Shown: piece by piece, positions 16,960 through 25,660 of the stretch
Layout of the letters: each line of letters begins with the position of its first letter
How positions within the stretch are numbered: the stretch's first letter is position 1
Origin: an uncultured Bacteroidales bacterium
GTDB taxonomy: Bacteria > Bacteroidota > Bacteroidia > Bacteroidales > Paludibacteraceae
Assembly: GCA_946414805.1 (NCBI GenBank)
Contig: CAMKPZ010000005.1
Coordinates: 98,239-162,238, forward strand
DNA: 64,000 bases
Reading direction: 5' to 3'
Made by a program: the position numbers and the translations under genes
Notes under the pieces: generated by a model
What the model saw: only the letters and a program-made list of their open reading frames with translations
Told to the model about the DNA's origin: nothing
Databases searched by the model: none

Positions 16960-18189
16960 ATGGACAGAAAACTTAGAACTATATTTTTGCTGGTAGCTAT
17001 CGTAGTAGCGACAACCGGTATAGCACAGAACATGACCAGTTCGCCCTTCTCCCGGGACGCGTACGGCGATATGAACGAGAATGTGCCGGCGGGTTACCGC
17101 GCGATGGGTGGAGTAGGGTTCGGTATGCGTAATAACCGTGCGATCAACCCTGCGCAGCCTGCCTCGTACACTTCCTGCGACTCGCTTACCTTTATGTTCG
17201 ACATCGCCGCAAGCGCCAACTGGAGCCGCTACCGTGATGCCGGAGGCATGAAGAACAAGGCGAACGGTAACCTCGAGTACGTGACGATGCAGTTCCCGCT
17301 TTTCAAGAAATGGATCGCTATGTCCGTCGGGCTCCAGCCCTATAGCTCCGTAGGCTATTCCATCGCCCTCTCCGATTCGTTGGCAGGAGGCAGTTATCAC
17401 TACACCACCAATTATGAGGGCGAAGGAAATATCAGCCAGGTGTACGGCGGTCTGAGTTTTAATATCATGAACTGGTTAGCCCTCGGCGCCAATGTCTATT
17501 ATATGTGGGGCGATCTGAGCCATATGCGCCAGTTGACTTTCACAGAGACAGGACTGAACTCCACTATCCAATACGAGATGCTGTCGGTTAGCAACGTACG
17601 TTTCCGTGCCGGCGCACAGCTCTTCCACACATGGGGCAGACACACAATCAACGCAGGTGCGGTCTTCGAGCCGCGGCTCAAACTCCATAGCGATCTCTAT
17701 ACCTACGAGTCGCAGACCAACGACACGGTCTATATGTACAAGGACGGATGGCAGCTGCCGATGGTATGGGGCGTAGGCGCTTCCTATAACTGGGATAACC
17801 GCCTGACGGTCGCCTTCGATTACGAGCGGCAATGTATGGCGTCGGCGCTGTACAACGGCATGGAGGGTAAATACAGCGGTCTGAGAGACCGTAACCGCTT
17901 TGCCCTCGGCTTCGAGTACCGGCACAACCCCTTCGGACGCAATTACGCCGAGAGGATGATCTGGCGCGCCGGTCTGAACATGCAGGATGAGTATCTCGCC
18001 GCTATCGGAGCCAAGAAAATATCCGCCTCGATAGGTATCGGTTTCCCGCTCTGGACGATCGGTACAGTGATCAACACCACTATCGAATATACGCACCGCG
18101 GCAGCCCTAACAGTCTGGAGGATCACTCGCTGCGGTTCACAATCGGAGCCTCCATCGCCGAAACTTGGTTTATGAAGAGACGATTGTAG
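16960..18189 (+). CDS. Putative outer-membrane beta-barrel protein
   Basis: 409 aa with a signal peptide (MDRKLRTIFLLVAIVVATTGIAQ). The mature part is full of alternating, aromatic-ended strands (VGLQPYSSVGYSIALSD, FALGFEYRHNPFGRNYAERMIWRAG) and ends in FMKRRL. This suits a barrel of the kind that follows coaX in many Bacteroidales; I know no experimentally defined function. It lies between coaX and a TPR protein, with lptC two genes further, which hints at outer-membrane biogenesis but proves nothing. Confidence 0.82.
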   Translation: MDRKLRTIFLLVAIVVATTGIAQNMTSSPFSRDAYGDMNENVPAGYRAMGGVGFGMRNNRAINPAQPASYTSCDSLTFMFDIAASANWSRYRDAGGMKNKANGNLEYVTMQFPLFKKWIAMSVGLQPYSSVGYSIALSDSLAGGSYHYTTNYEGEGNISQVYGGLSFNIMNWLALGANVYYMWGDLSHMRQLTFTETGLNSTIQYEMLSVSNVRFRAGAQLFHTWGRHTINAGAVFEPRLKLHSDLYTYESQTNDTVYMYKDGWQLPMVWGVGASYNWDNRLTVAFDYERQCMASALYNGMEGKYSGLRDRNRFALGFEYRHNPFGRNYAERMIWRAGLNMQDEYLAAIGAKKISASIGIGFPLWTIGTVINTTIEYTHRGSPNSLEDHSLRFTIGASIAETWFMKRRL

Positions 18190-18216
18190 TTTGGCACGGT
18201 TATTGAAACGACCCAG

Positions 18217-18261
18217 ATATTCCAGAATATCCGGAATACCCGGAAAATCCGGAAATTCCGG
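18217..18261 (+). repeat. 9-bp tandem repeat, five units
   Basis: Units ATATTCCAG, AATATCCGG, AATACCCGG, AAAATCCGG and AAATTCCGG follow one another without gaps between the barrel gene and the TPR gene. Confidence 0.85.
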
Positions 18262-18297
18262 AAAACAAGCAACTAACAACAATAAAATACAACGATT

Positions 18298-19710
18298 ATG
18301 AAAATCAGAACAACCCTTTTGATGGCGCTTGCAGCGGTAATACCGGCTCTGGCTTGCGCGAAGAAACCTACCAAAGTAGGTACGGAGACCCCGGTTCAAG
18401 CGGCTCCTGTAGTAGAAGAAGAACCGACGATCACGGAGGAGTGCGTAGTGAACGTATCGCTCTTCCATGAATCGGTGAAGAACAAGATGTATGCTGATGC
18501 GTACGAGCCGTGGTGGAATGTTTACTCCACTTGCCCGAACGCCAACAAATCGATTTACACCGACGGCGCGAAGATCGTAGAGGCGCTGTACCGCGCTACT
18601 TCGGATCCCGCAGAGAAAGAGCGTTTGGCAAATCTGGCTGTAGAGATGCAGGACAAACGTATCCGTTTCTTCGGCAACGATCCCAAATACCCGAAGGCTT
18701 ATATCTTGGGTGAGAAGGGTCTGGCTTATGTAGATTTCTTCGGTGAGACGAAGCTGGTTGAGGCGCGTGAGTGCTTGCACCAGAGTGTAGAAGGCATGGG
18801 CGCTAACAGCAAGATTATGGTGCTCGTAAAACTCGTAGATGTATCTTACGCGCTCTACAAACAAGATCCGAACGGAAAAGCAGAGCAGTTCATCGCTGAT
18901 TATGAGTTAGCCAGCAATTATCTGGGCGAACAGGCTTCGAACACCAATAACAAGAACGCTGAGATCGCCGGCAAACAGAAAGATTATGTAGACAATATCT
19001 TCGCTGTATCGGGTGCAGCTGACTGCTCCAAACTCGATGAGATCTATGCAGCCGTAGTAAAAGAGAACCTGACAAATCTGGATATGCTGCAGAAGATCGC
19101 CAAACTCTACCGCCGCGTTCGTTGCACGGAGAGCGATGTCTATTTCGCAGCATGCGAGGCAGCGCATAAACTGCAACCGACCCAGGAGTCGGCAGCCGGT
19201 TGCGCTTCGATGGCGGCCAAGAAAGGCGACTACGAGCAGGCAATCGCTTATTACGACCAGGCAATCAAACTGGCGATGGTAGAGGATGCGCTGGAGGATG
19301 TAGCTGACTATCAGTACAATGCGGCGTTCTATTGCTATAACAACCTGCGCAAATATCCGGAGGCACGCAAATATGCGTTGGCGTCGATTGCAACCCTTCA
19401 GGGATTGGGTATCAACAAAGGTCAGGGCCGCTGCTATATCATCATCGGTATGTGCTACGCATCTTCGCAGCCCTACGCGAACGATAACAAGGGCCGTATC
19501 CTGAACAAGACCGTTTACTGGGCTGCCGTAGATAAATTCCAGAAGGCAAAACAGATTGATCCGTCGGTTGAGGCACAGGCTTCGGAGTTCATCTCGTCGT
19601 ACAGCAAGTATTTCCCGACGAAAGAGGAGCGCTTCGACCTGCCGAACGAGTTCTCGGGCTCGACTTATTATGTAGGAGGATGGATAGGTGAGACAACCGT
19701 CATCCGATAA
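18298..19710 (+). CDS. Periplasmic tetratricopeptide-repeat protein
   Basis: 470 aa with an N-terminal export signal (MKIRTTLLMALAAVIPALAC); the Cys at 20 could be lipidated, although the box (ALAC) is not a perfect lipobox. Helical TPR-like pairs run through the protein, the clearest being AAKKGDYEQAIAYYDQAIKL and the YPEARKYALASIATLQGLG segment. These are protein-protein interaction scaffolds. The 3' end overlaps lptC by 23 bp. The family is widely conserved in Bacteroidales at this site; its role is not known to me. Confidence 0.85.
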   Translation: MKIRTTLLMALAAVIPALACAKKPTKVGTETPVQAAPVVEEEPTITEECVVNVSLFHESVKNKMYADAYEPWWNVYSTCPNANKSIYTDGAKIVEALYRATSDPAEKERLANLAVEMQDKRIRFFGNDPKYPKAYILGEKGLAYVDFFGETKLVEARECLHQSVEGMGANSKIMVLVKLVDVSYALYKQDPNGKAEQFIADYELASNYLGEQASNTNNKNAEIAGKQKDYVDNIFAVSGAADCSKLDEIYAAVVKENLTNLDMLQKIAKLYRRVRCTESDVYFAACEAAHKLQPTQESAAGCASMAAKKGDYEQAIAYYDQAIKLAMVEDALEDVADYQYNAAFYCYNNLRKYPEARKYALASIATLQGLGINKGQGRCYIIIGMCYASSQPYANDNKGRILNKTVYWAAVDKFQKAKQIDPSVEAQASEFISSYSKYFPTKEERFDLPNEFSGSTYYVGGWIGETTVIR

Positions 19711-20254
19711 GATTCTCATAGCGAGTATCCCTGTGGTACTCGCTATGCTTTTTTATGCCTGTTCGGATAGCACTGTTATCCAGAACGGCGAGAGTGTGCC
19801 GCGCGAACAGATAGCGGCGCTGCGTACAGACAGCGTGAGTACGCTGATCTCGGACTCCGGCATCACCCGCTATCGCATCGAGGCACCGCAATGGTTGATC
19901 TATGACAAGACCGACCCTCCCTATCAGGAGTTCCCTGACGGGATATATATGGAGCAGTTCGATCCCGATCTGGCGGTGCAGGCTTCGCTCAAAGCCGATT
20001 ATGCCCATTACGACGAGAACCTGCAGATATGGACGCTGCGCGGGAATGTACACGCGCTCAATCGCAAAGGTGAACAGTTCGATACTCCGCTGTTGCAATG
20101 GAACCAGAAGACCCACCGCGTTTTCTCCGACACCACCATCCATATCACGCGGGAGAAGAGTATCATCCGCGGCGTGGGATTCGATTCCAACGAAGAGATG
20201 AGCCAATATACGATCCTCCATCCCACGGGCGTTTTCCCTATCGATGAGGAATGA
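19688..20254 (+). CDS. lptC: LPS export protein LptC
   Basis: 188 aa. Membrane-anchored periplasmic component that passes LPS from LptBFG to LptA. N-terminal anchor (ILIASIPVVLAMLFYAC; the Cys may be lipidated), then the LptC beta-jelly-roll with SGITRYRIEAPQWLIYD, FPDGIYMEQFD, LKADYAHYDENLQIWTLRGNV and the RGVGFDSNEEMSQYTI end. Overlaps the TPR gene by 23 bp. Its functional partner lptD lies at 58511-61351 in this window. Confidence 0.9.
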   Translation: MRQPSSDKILIASIPVVLAMLFYACSDSTVIQNGESVPREQIAALRTDSVSTLISDSGITRYRIEAPQWLIYDKTDPPYQEFPDGIYMEQFDPDLAVQASLKADYAHYDENLQIWTLRGNVHALNRKGEQFDTPLLQWNQKTHRVFSDTTIHITREKSIIRGVGFDSNEEMSQYTILHPTGVFPIDEE

Positions 20255-20319
20255 CATAGTCACGTTAAATGGTTAAATAGTTAAAATGGTTTGCTCCGCA
20301 AACGTTAAATTGTAAGAAA

Positions 20320-21060
20320 ATGTTATTAGAGAATAAAGTAGCCTTGATTACGGGTGCCGCCCGCGGAATAGGCAAACAGATAGCACTGGCTTTCGCCCGC
20401 GAAGGAGCCGATATCGCGTTCACGGATCTGGAACTCAATGAGCAGGCTCAAGCAACGCGTGATGAGATAGCTGCGCTTGGAGTGAAGGTGCAATTCTACG
20501 CCTCCAATGCTGCTGATTTTGAGGCGGCACATCAGGTTGTAGAGGCCGTGGTGGCTGATCTCGGGCGGATTGATATTCTGGTCAATAATGCCGGAATCAC
20601 GCGTGACACGCTACTCATGCGTATGACCGAGCAGCAATGGGATCAAGTGATTGAGGTGAACCTCAAATCGGCATTCAATTTCACCCACGCAGTAACACCC
20701 GTAATGATGAGGCAGCGCGGCGGATCGATTATCTCCCTCAGTTCAGTAGTAGGTATTAACGGCAATGCAGGGCAGGCAAACTACGCCGCTTCGAAAGCCG
20801 GTATTATCGCTCTGACTAAATCGATTGCGAAAGAGTTAGGCAGCCGCGGCGTACGCGCTAATGCTATCGCCCCGGGATTCATTATTACCGACATGACCAA
20901 AGCATTGAGCGAAGAGACGCTCAAGCAGTTTGTATCAATGATTCCGATGCGCCGAGGAGGCGAACCCGAAGAGGTAGCAAAAGTAGCGCTCTTCCTGGCA
21001 AGCGACCTTTCCTCCTATGTCTCCGGACAAGTCATCCAAGTCAACGGTGCCATGGCGTAA
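20320..21060 (+). CDS. fabG: 3-oxoacyl-[acyl-carrier-protein] reductase
   Basis: NADPH-dependent reduction of beta-ketoacyl-ACP in fatty acid elongation. 246 aa short-chain dehydrogenase: TGAARGIG cofactor loop (11-18), NNAG (89-92) and catalytic S142, Y155, K159. The end SSYVSGQVIQVNGAM is typical of FabG. A strong terminator follows within 10 bases. Another SDR with the same motifs is possible, but FabG is most likely. Confidence 0.92.
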   Translation: MLLENKVALITGAARGIGKQIALAFAREGADIAFTDLELNEQAQATRDEIAALGVKVQFYASNAADFEAAHQVVEAVVADLGRIDILVNNAGITRDTLLMRMTEQQWDQVIEVNLKSAFNFTHAVTPVMMRQRGGSIISLSSVVGINGNAGQANYAASKAGIIALTKSIAKELGSRGVRANAIAPGFIITDMTKALSEETLKQFVSMIPMRRGGEPEEVAKVALFLASDLSSYVSGQVIQVNGAMA

Positions 21061-21067
21061 AAAGAAA

Positions 21068-21096
21068 AATCCCGAACCACTCGTTCGGGATTTTTT
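21068..21096 (+). terminator. Intrinsic terminator after fabG
   Basis: AATCCCGAAC / GTTCGGGATT, perfect 10-bp stem with a 5-nt loop and a T run. It may serve both convergent genes. Confidence 0.9.
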
Positions 21097-21132
21097 ATTA
21101 GACAACAAGTCAACTATCGTATAGTCAACCGG

Positions 21133-22476
21133 TTATTTCTCGAAGATCTTGAAACTCCAGGGTTTCATTGAGAAGCTCTGTGCGGTCTCCAACTGAACCT
21201 TCTTGCCGCAAAGACAACTGTATTTGCCTTCGTAACCTGTCAGATCGAGTGTTACCTCCTGCTCCTCGCCGCTCATGTTCATAACGGCAATAACGGTATT
21301 ATCATGCCCGCGCCCCTCATTCTTACGCGCGCATGCGAAGATAGTTTCGTTGTCGGCAGGGATGCGCACCATCGGAGCACCTACCTCCGGCGAGAAGAGC
21401 ACTTTGTTACGTGCGCGCAGCGCGTTCAGCGATTTATACAGATCGGCTTGCGCATAAGCCTCGTCGGTGTCGATCAGGTCTTTCTCAAAGAACTCCAGAC
21501 GGTGGTGGTTTCCGCTCAACTGGCCCGTGTAGATCATAGGCATGCCCGGTACCACATAACAGAATGCTGCGAAGAGAGACACTGCCTCGCCCATGCGTTC
21601 CTGTTCCGTACCATTCCAACTATTCTCGTCATGATTGGAAATGAAGTTCATGCGGATAGCTTCGGAACGGATCGTGGTGTCTGCTTTCTCGAAATAAGCC
21701 CAAAGATCCTCTACGCCCTTCTTGCCCTGCGCCACTTCGTTCATAATATGGTGCAATGTCCATCCGTAGTACATGTCGAAAGCGGTTTCGGTCAGTTCCT
21801 GCGCCTTATCTTCATCCTCGGCGAGGGTGAACATCTGCGGATAGGTCTGACGCAAATCGCCCATTGCCCAGTTCCAGAAATCGGTAGGCACCTCGCCTGC
21901 TACATCGCAGCGGAAACCATCAATACCGATCGAGTCCATCCACCAGTGCATCGCCTTGAGCATCTCTTCGCGCATGGCCTGGTTGCCGTAATTCAGTTTG
22001 GAGATATCGGTCCAGTCGTACTGCACCATGAGGTTTCCGAGACTATCTCGGTAGTGCCATCCTTCGTTTTTAGTCCATTCGCTATCCGGCGCCGTGTGGT
22101 TTGCCACCCAGTCGAGGATCACCTTGAAGCCCTGCTTATGAGCGGCAGCAAGGAAATGCTCAAAGTCCTCGCGGGTACCGAACTCAGGATTGATTGCACA
22201 ATAATCGACGATGGAGTAGTAACTGCCGAGCGTACCTTTGCGGGTGATCTTACCGATCGGCTGGCACGGCATCACCCATATGATATCAATGCCATTCTCA
22301 CGCAGCGCAGGCAGCAGTGCCTCTGCGGCTTGGAAGGTTCCTTCGGGCGTAGCCTGACGGGTGTTCAGTTCATAGATCGTAGCGTCGTACGCCCATTTGG
22401 GGTGACGCAGGTTGGTCTGGTCGGCGCAACTGATCATCGCTATCGCCGCCAAAAGCAAAAAGAAAGTCTTTTTCAT
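21133..22476 (-). CDS. GH13 alpha-amylase family lipoprotein
   Basis: 447 aa from the ATG at 22476, chosen because it gives MKKTFFLLLAAIAMISC, a lipoprotein signal with Cys17. (beta/alpha)8 barrel with DWVANH (122-127), nucleophile D191 in GFRCDVA, acid E220 in FTLAEDE and transition-state D283 in SNHDENS. All catalytic residues are intact. Should cleave alpha-glucans such as maltodextrin, probably from the outer membrane or periplasmic face. It lies 26 bp after the larger GH13 gene, forming a leftward pair. No SusC/SusD genes are nearby, so this is not a classic polysaccharide utilisation locus. Confidence 0.92.
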   Translation of the reverse strand: MKKTFFLLLAAIAMISCADQTNLRHPKWAYDATIYELNTRQATPEGTFQAAEALLPALRENGIDIIWVMPCQPIGKITRKGTLGSYYSIVDYCAINPEFGTREDFEHFLAAAHKQGFKVILDWVANHTAPDSEWTKNEGWHYRDSLGNLMVQYDWTDISKLNYGNQAMREEMLKAMHWWMDSIGIDGFRCDVAGEVPTDFWNWAMGDLRQTYPQMFTLAEDEDKAQELTETAFDMYYGWTLHHIMNEVAQGKKGVEDLWAYFEKADTTIRSEAIRMNFISNHDENSWNGTEQERMGEAVSLFAAFCYVVPGMPMIYTGQLSGNHHRLEFFEKDLIDTDEAYAQADLYKSLNALRARNKVLFSPEVGAPMVRIPADNETIFACARKNEGRGHDNTVIAVMNMSGEEQEVTLDLTGYEGKYSCLCGKKVQLETAQSFSMKPWSFKIFEK

Positions 22477-22502
22477 AAATATTAATTTAAAATCGTCAAT
22501 TA

Positions 22503-24536
22503 TCACTCGGAAACGATTTGATAACTCAAATCTTTTCTATTGATGGTTACCGTCACTTTTTGACCCAGATAGATACGCTGGTAGATGATCTCGTCCGGCC
22601 GGTCGATCAGCGGTATGAACTCGCCGTAGAGCAGCGGCATGGAGTTTCGGCGGAGATGAATCAGTTCCGCCACTTTCTCGCGCATGGCTTGCTCCTCTTC
22701 GTTCAGACCTTCGAAACGCATAAGATGGCGGTTATCGGGATCGTTGCCGCCTACTTCTCCGTATTCGTCGCCCTGATAGATACAGGGTACGCCCGGCAGG
22801 GTCATATTGATCACCTCAAGCAGCAGAGCCCGGCGGTAAGCAGTCTCAGCATCGCCGATACCGATCTCTTGAGTCCAGCCTTCTTCTTTTCCTTGCGAAT
22901 GAATATCGATAGCACCGCCGGCAATGGAGGCAAAACGGATCTGGTCGTGGTTGCCGGAGATATTACCCATTGTGTGGTGGGCGCCGTAAGTGCGGAGCGA
23001 AGTCAGTTCATTCTGCATCACTTGGTCCATTCCGGTAAGTCCGCAGAGCGCTTCGCGCGTGGTGAAATAGACATTGAAATCGAACTGGGCATTGAGCATT
23101 CCGGTCTTGACATAACTTCCGATGAGTTCGGGGCTGCCGTAGGTCTCGCCGATCATCCAGATCGGTCTGCCCGGCCAGCGGGTAGCGATCTTCTGACCCA
23201 GGATCCGCCAGTATGCCTCGGGAATATGCTTGCAGGCGTCATGGCGATAACCGTCCAGATCGTAATTGGCGAGCCAGTAAAGCGCACTATCCGTCATCGC
23301 TTCGCACACCTCCGGACGCTCCAGATCGAGGGTAGGAATATGCTTGTCGAACCATGTCGTTAGGCGCGCCTCGTCCCATAACTCGAAATTCCTTCTGCCG
23401 TCCGGCAGGATCGAATCGGTGTGCCAATCGGGGTGCTCCTGCAGCGTAGGCGAATTGATATGCATATGGTTCGCTACGTAATCCAGCACGACATTTATCC
23501 CGTGCGCGTGCGCGCTATTCAATAAGGTGTGCAGCTCCTCCGGCGTGCCGAAGCGGCTGTCCAACTGCGTTGCGTAGATCGGCCAGTAACCATGATAACC
23601 GCTGAACTTGGTATAGGTCTTGGTGGAGTCATATTTATTGCCGTTGGGGAATGGATAACATCCCCACGCATCCCACGGGTTCTGGGTGATCGGACTGATC
23701 CACAGGGTGTTCACGCCGAGGCGATCGAAATAACCCTCTTCGATCTTAGCGGTGACGCCGGCTAAATCACCTCCCTGATAATCCACTATATCGAGCACCT
23801 CCGGGCTGTTCATCTTCCAGTCATTGGCCGTGTTGCCGTTATAGAAACGATCAATCAGAATGGAGTAGAGCACCTGCGCCTGCTGATCATGGCGATTGAG
23901 TTCCGAAGCATCGGTGATGATACGCCCGTCCTGCATCGGCAGCAAGAGGTCGTTATAGAGATAGGTCTCATCCTCAGCGAAGACGCGCAGATAGCTACGG
24001 CCAGACGGAGCCTGTTCTTTGGTCAGATCCAGCGTCCAGGATCCGTCTTCGTTTGCCTGCCATAATGAATGATCGATAAGGCGGTTCTGGATATAGGCTT
24101 CGAAACTGGGGTTCACCACCGCGTCATAGAACCCCACGCGCAGTTTGCCCTCCTCGTAACCCAGAGAGATCAGCGCTTGGCGCACCGGTTTAGCAGGCAG
24201 TACCGGGATCGCGAAACTACCGCTCTTGTCCTGAAAAGCAATGGAATGGATCGAATGATCGCGATTGATAATATCCATCTCTTGCACGATATTACGCGAC
24301 CCGACGAGATTGACGCAATCAACGGCTTCGCCTGTCGTCCATTGCAGCCCTTCCCAAAGAGTCGTATCTCCGTACAATACGGGTAAATAGTCCGTGAGGA
24401 TGAGATGAGCCGTATCGCTATGCATGCGGATCGGCATAATCGGCGAAGAGGAGGCGATTGTTGAAGCAATATTCGATCTTGACTGACAGCTCGCTAAAGC
24501 GAGAACGGATGTGAGGATAATAAACAGTTTTCGCAT
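22503..24536 (-). CDS. GH13 cyclomaltodextrinase/neopullulanase-like lipoprotein
   Basis: 677 aa from the ATG at 24536, which gives the lipoprotein signal MRKLFIILTSVLALASC (Cys17) and lies just after a promoter. Residues about 25-215 form an N-terminal beta-sandwich region, then a GH13 barrel: LDYVANH (351-357), nucleophile D433 (GYRHDAC), acid E464 (IGETYG), D531 (NHDQ). Arrangement and length fit neopullulanase or cyclomaltodextrinase, which cleave alpha-1,4 links in maltodextrins and pullulan. Cotranscribed with the second GH13 gene. Exact specificity cannot be read from sequence. Confidence 0.9.
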   Translation of the reverse strand: MRKLFIILTSVLALASCQSRSNIASTIASSSPIMPIRMHSDTAHLILTDYLPVLYGDTTLWEGLQWTTGEAVDCVNLVGSRNIVQEMDIINRDHSIHSIAFQDKSGSFAIPVLPAKPVRQALISLGYEEGKLRVGFYDAVVNPSFEAYIQNRLIDHSLWQANEDGSWTLDLTKEQAPSGRSYLRVFAEDETYLYNDLLLPMQDGRIITDASELNRHDQQAQVLYSILIDRFYNGNTANDWKMNSPEVLDIVDYQGGDLAGVTAKIEEGYFDRLGVNTLWISPITQNPWDAWGCYPFPNGNKYDSTKTYTKFSGYHGYWPIYATQLDSRFGTPEELHTLLNSAHAHGINVVLDYVANHMHINSPTLQEHPDWHTDSILPDGRRNFELWDEARLTTWFDKHIPTLDLERPEVCEAMTDSALYWLANYDLDGYRHDACKHIPEAYWRILGQKIATRWPGRPIWMIGETYGSPELIGSYVKTGMLNAQFDFNVYFTTREALCGLTGMDQVMQNELTSLRTYGAHHTMGNISGNHDQIRFASIAGGAIDIHSQGKEEGWTQEIGIGDAETAYRRALLLEVINMTLPGVPCIYQGDEYGEVGGNDPDNRHLMRFEGLNEEEQAMREKVAELIHLRRNSMPLLYGEFIPLIDRPDEIIYQRIYLGQKVTVTINRKDLSYQIVSE

Positions 24537-24556
24537 GGTTATAATGATTTGTGGCG

Positions 24557-24587
24557 CAAAATTAGTGTTTTTTTTCTGATTATGCAA
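24557..24587 (-). promoter_or_regulatory. Promoter of the GH13 pair
   Basis: Minus strand TTGCATAATC (TTG 24587-24585), 20-base spacer, TAATTTTG (24564-24557), about 20 bases before the ATG. Confidence 0.78.
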
Positions 24588-24616
24588 GTAAAACGATTAA
24601 AAAAACGCTCTTTTCT

Positions 24617-24646
24617 TTGTTATATGCAAAAAAAATTGTAACTTTG
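24617..24646 (+). promoter_or_regulatory. Promoter of the glycosyltransferase gene
   Basis: TTG (24617-24619), 19-base spacer, TAACTTTG (24639-24646). The box falls inside the longest open frame, so that frame's first ATG (24617 as TTG-type start) cannot be used. Confidence 0.7.
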
Positions 24647-24676
24647 CACCCAAATTGGAAAAAGAAAAGGTTAAAA

Positions 24677-25660
24677 ATGGCAAAGGCATTGGATATCTCC
24701 GTGATCGTTCCTCTCTATAACGAGGAGGAGTCGCTTCCGCATCTCTATGAGTGGATCGTGCGGGTAATGAAGGCAAATCAATTCTCCTACGAGGTTATTT
24801 TTGTGAACGACGGAAGTACCGACGGTTCTTGGAAAGTGATTGAGGCCCTCAGCCATCAGTCATCGGCATCCGGCGATGAAGGCGGAGCCGTTCACGGGAT
24901 CTGTTTCCGTCGTAATTACGGCAAATCGGCGGCGCTGTATTGCGGATTCAAGGCGGCGAAGGGCGAGGTGGTGATCACGATGGACGCTGATCTGCAGGAC
25001 TCGCCGGACGAGATCCCGGAACTCTACCGGATGATAAAGGAGGATGGGTTTGATCTGGTGAGCGGATGGAAGCAGAAACGCTATGACAACGCGCTGACCA
25101 AGAATATTCCCTCCAAGCTCTTCAATGCCACTGCGCGCCGCGTGACGGGAATCCGTCTCCATGATATGAACTGCGGACTGAAGGCTTATCGCCTTGAGGT
25201 TGTGAAGAATATAGAGGTCTTCAGCGAGATGCACCGTTATATTCCCTATCTGGCGAAGAACGCCGGATTCACCAAGATCGGCGAGAAAGTGGTGCAGCAC
25301 CGCAAGCGCGAGTTCGGCTCCAGCAAATTCGGCATCAACCGTTTCGTGAACGGTTATCTGGATCTAATGACTCTCTGGTTCCTCAATAAATTCGGTAAGC
25401 AGCCGATGCATTTCTTCGGTCTGGTAGGCAGTCTGATGTTCCTTATAGGTTTCATAGCCGTGCTGGTTGTCGGTGGCATGAAATGGTATGCGTTGGCGCA
25501 CCATGTACAGGCAATGCTGGTGGGCGTGAACCCCTATTTCCACATTGCTATATTAATGATGATATTGGGATGTATGCTGTTCTTAGCCGGCTTCCTGGCG
25601 GAGTTGGTCATCCGCAACAGCCCGTCGAGAAATGATTATCTGATCAAGGAGGAGATATAA
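24677..25660 (+). CDS. Family 2 glycosyltransferase, GtrB/ArnC-like
   Basis: 327 aa from the ATG at 24677. GT-A domain with VIVPLYNEEES (10-19), VNDGSTDGS (43-51) and DXD site D103-A-D105 (TMDADLQDSPDE), then two C-terminal membrane helices (about 232-255 and 268-290). This design is that of enzymes moving a sugar from a nucleotide donor to polyprenyl phosphate. The downstream gene overlaps the stop (TAATG). The sugar and the later pathway are not evident from context. Confidence 0.9.
   Translation: MAKALDISVIVPLYNEEESLPHLYEWIVRVMKANQFSYEVIFVNDGSTDGSWKVIEALSHQSSASGDEGGAVHGICFRRNYGKSAALYCGFKAAKGEVVITMDADLQDSPDEIPELYRMIKEDGFDLVSGWKQKRYDNALTKNIPSKLFNATARRVTGIRLHDMNCGLKAYRLEVVKNIEVFSEMHRYIPYLAKNAGFTKIGEKVVQHRKREFGSSKFGINRFVNGYLDLMTLWFLNKFGKQPMHFFGLVGSLMFLIGFIAVLVVGGMKWYALAHHVQAMLVGVNPYFHIAILMMILGCMLFLAGFLAELVIRNSPSRNDYLIKEEI

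Noticed and set aside
17476-18864. 462-aa antisense frame across the barrel and TPR genes
   Set aside because: Spans two well-supported genes on the other strand and an intergenic repeat, with low-complexity composition.
21133-24536. Starch utilisation (Sus) locus
   Set aside because: Two GH13 lipoproteins are present but no SusC/SusD pair or hybrid regulator is nearby.
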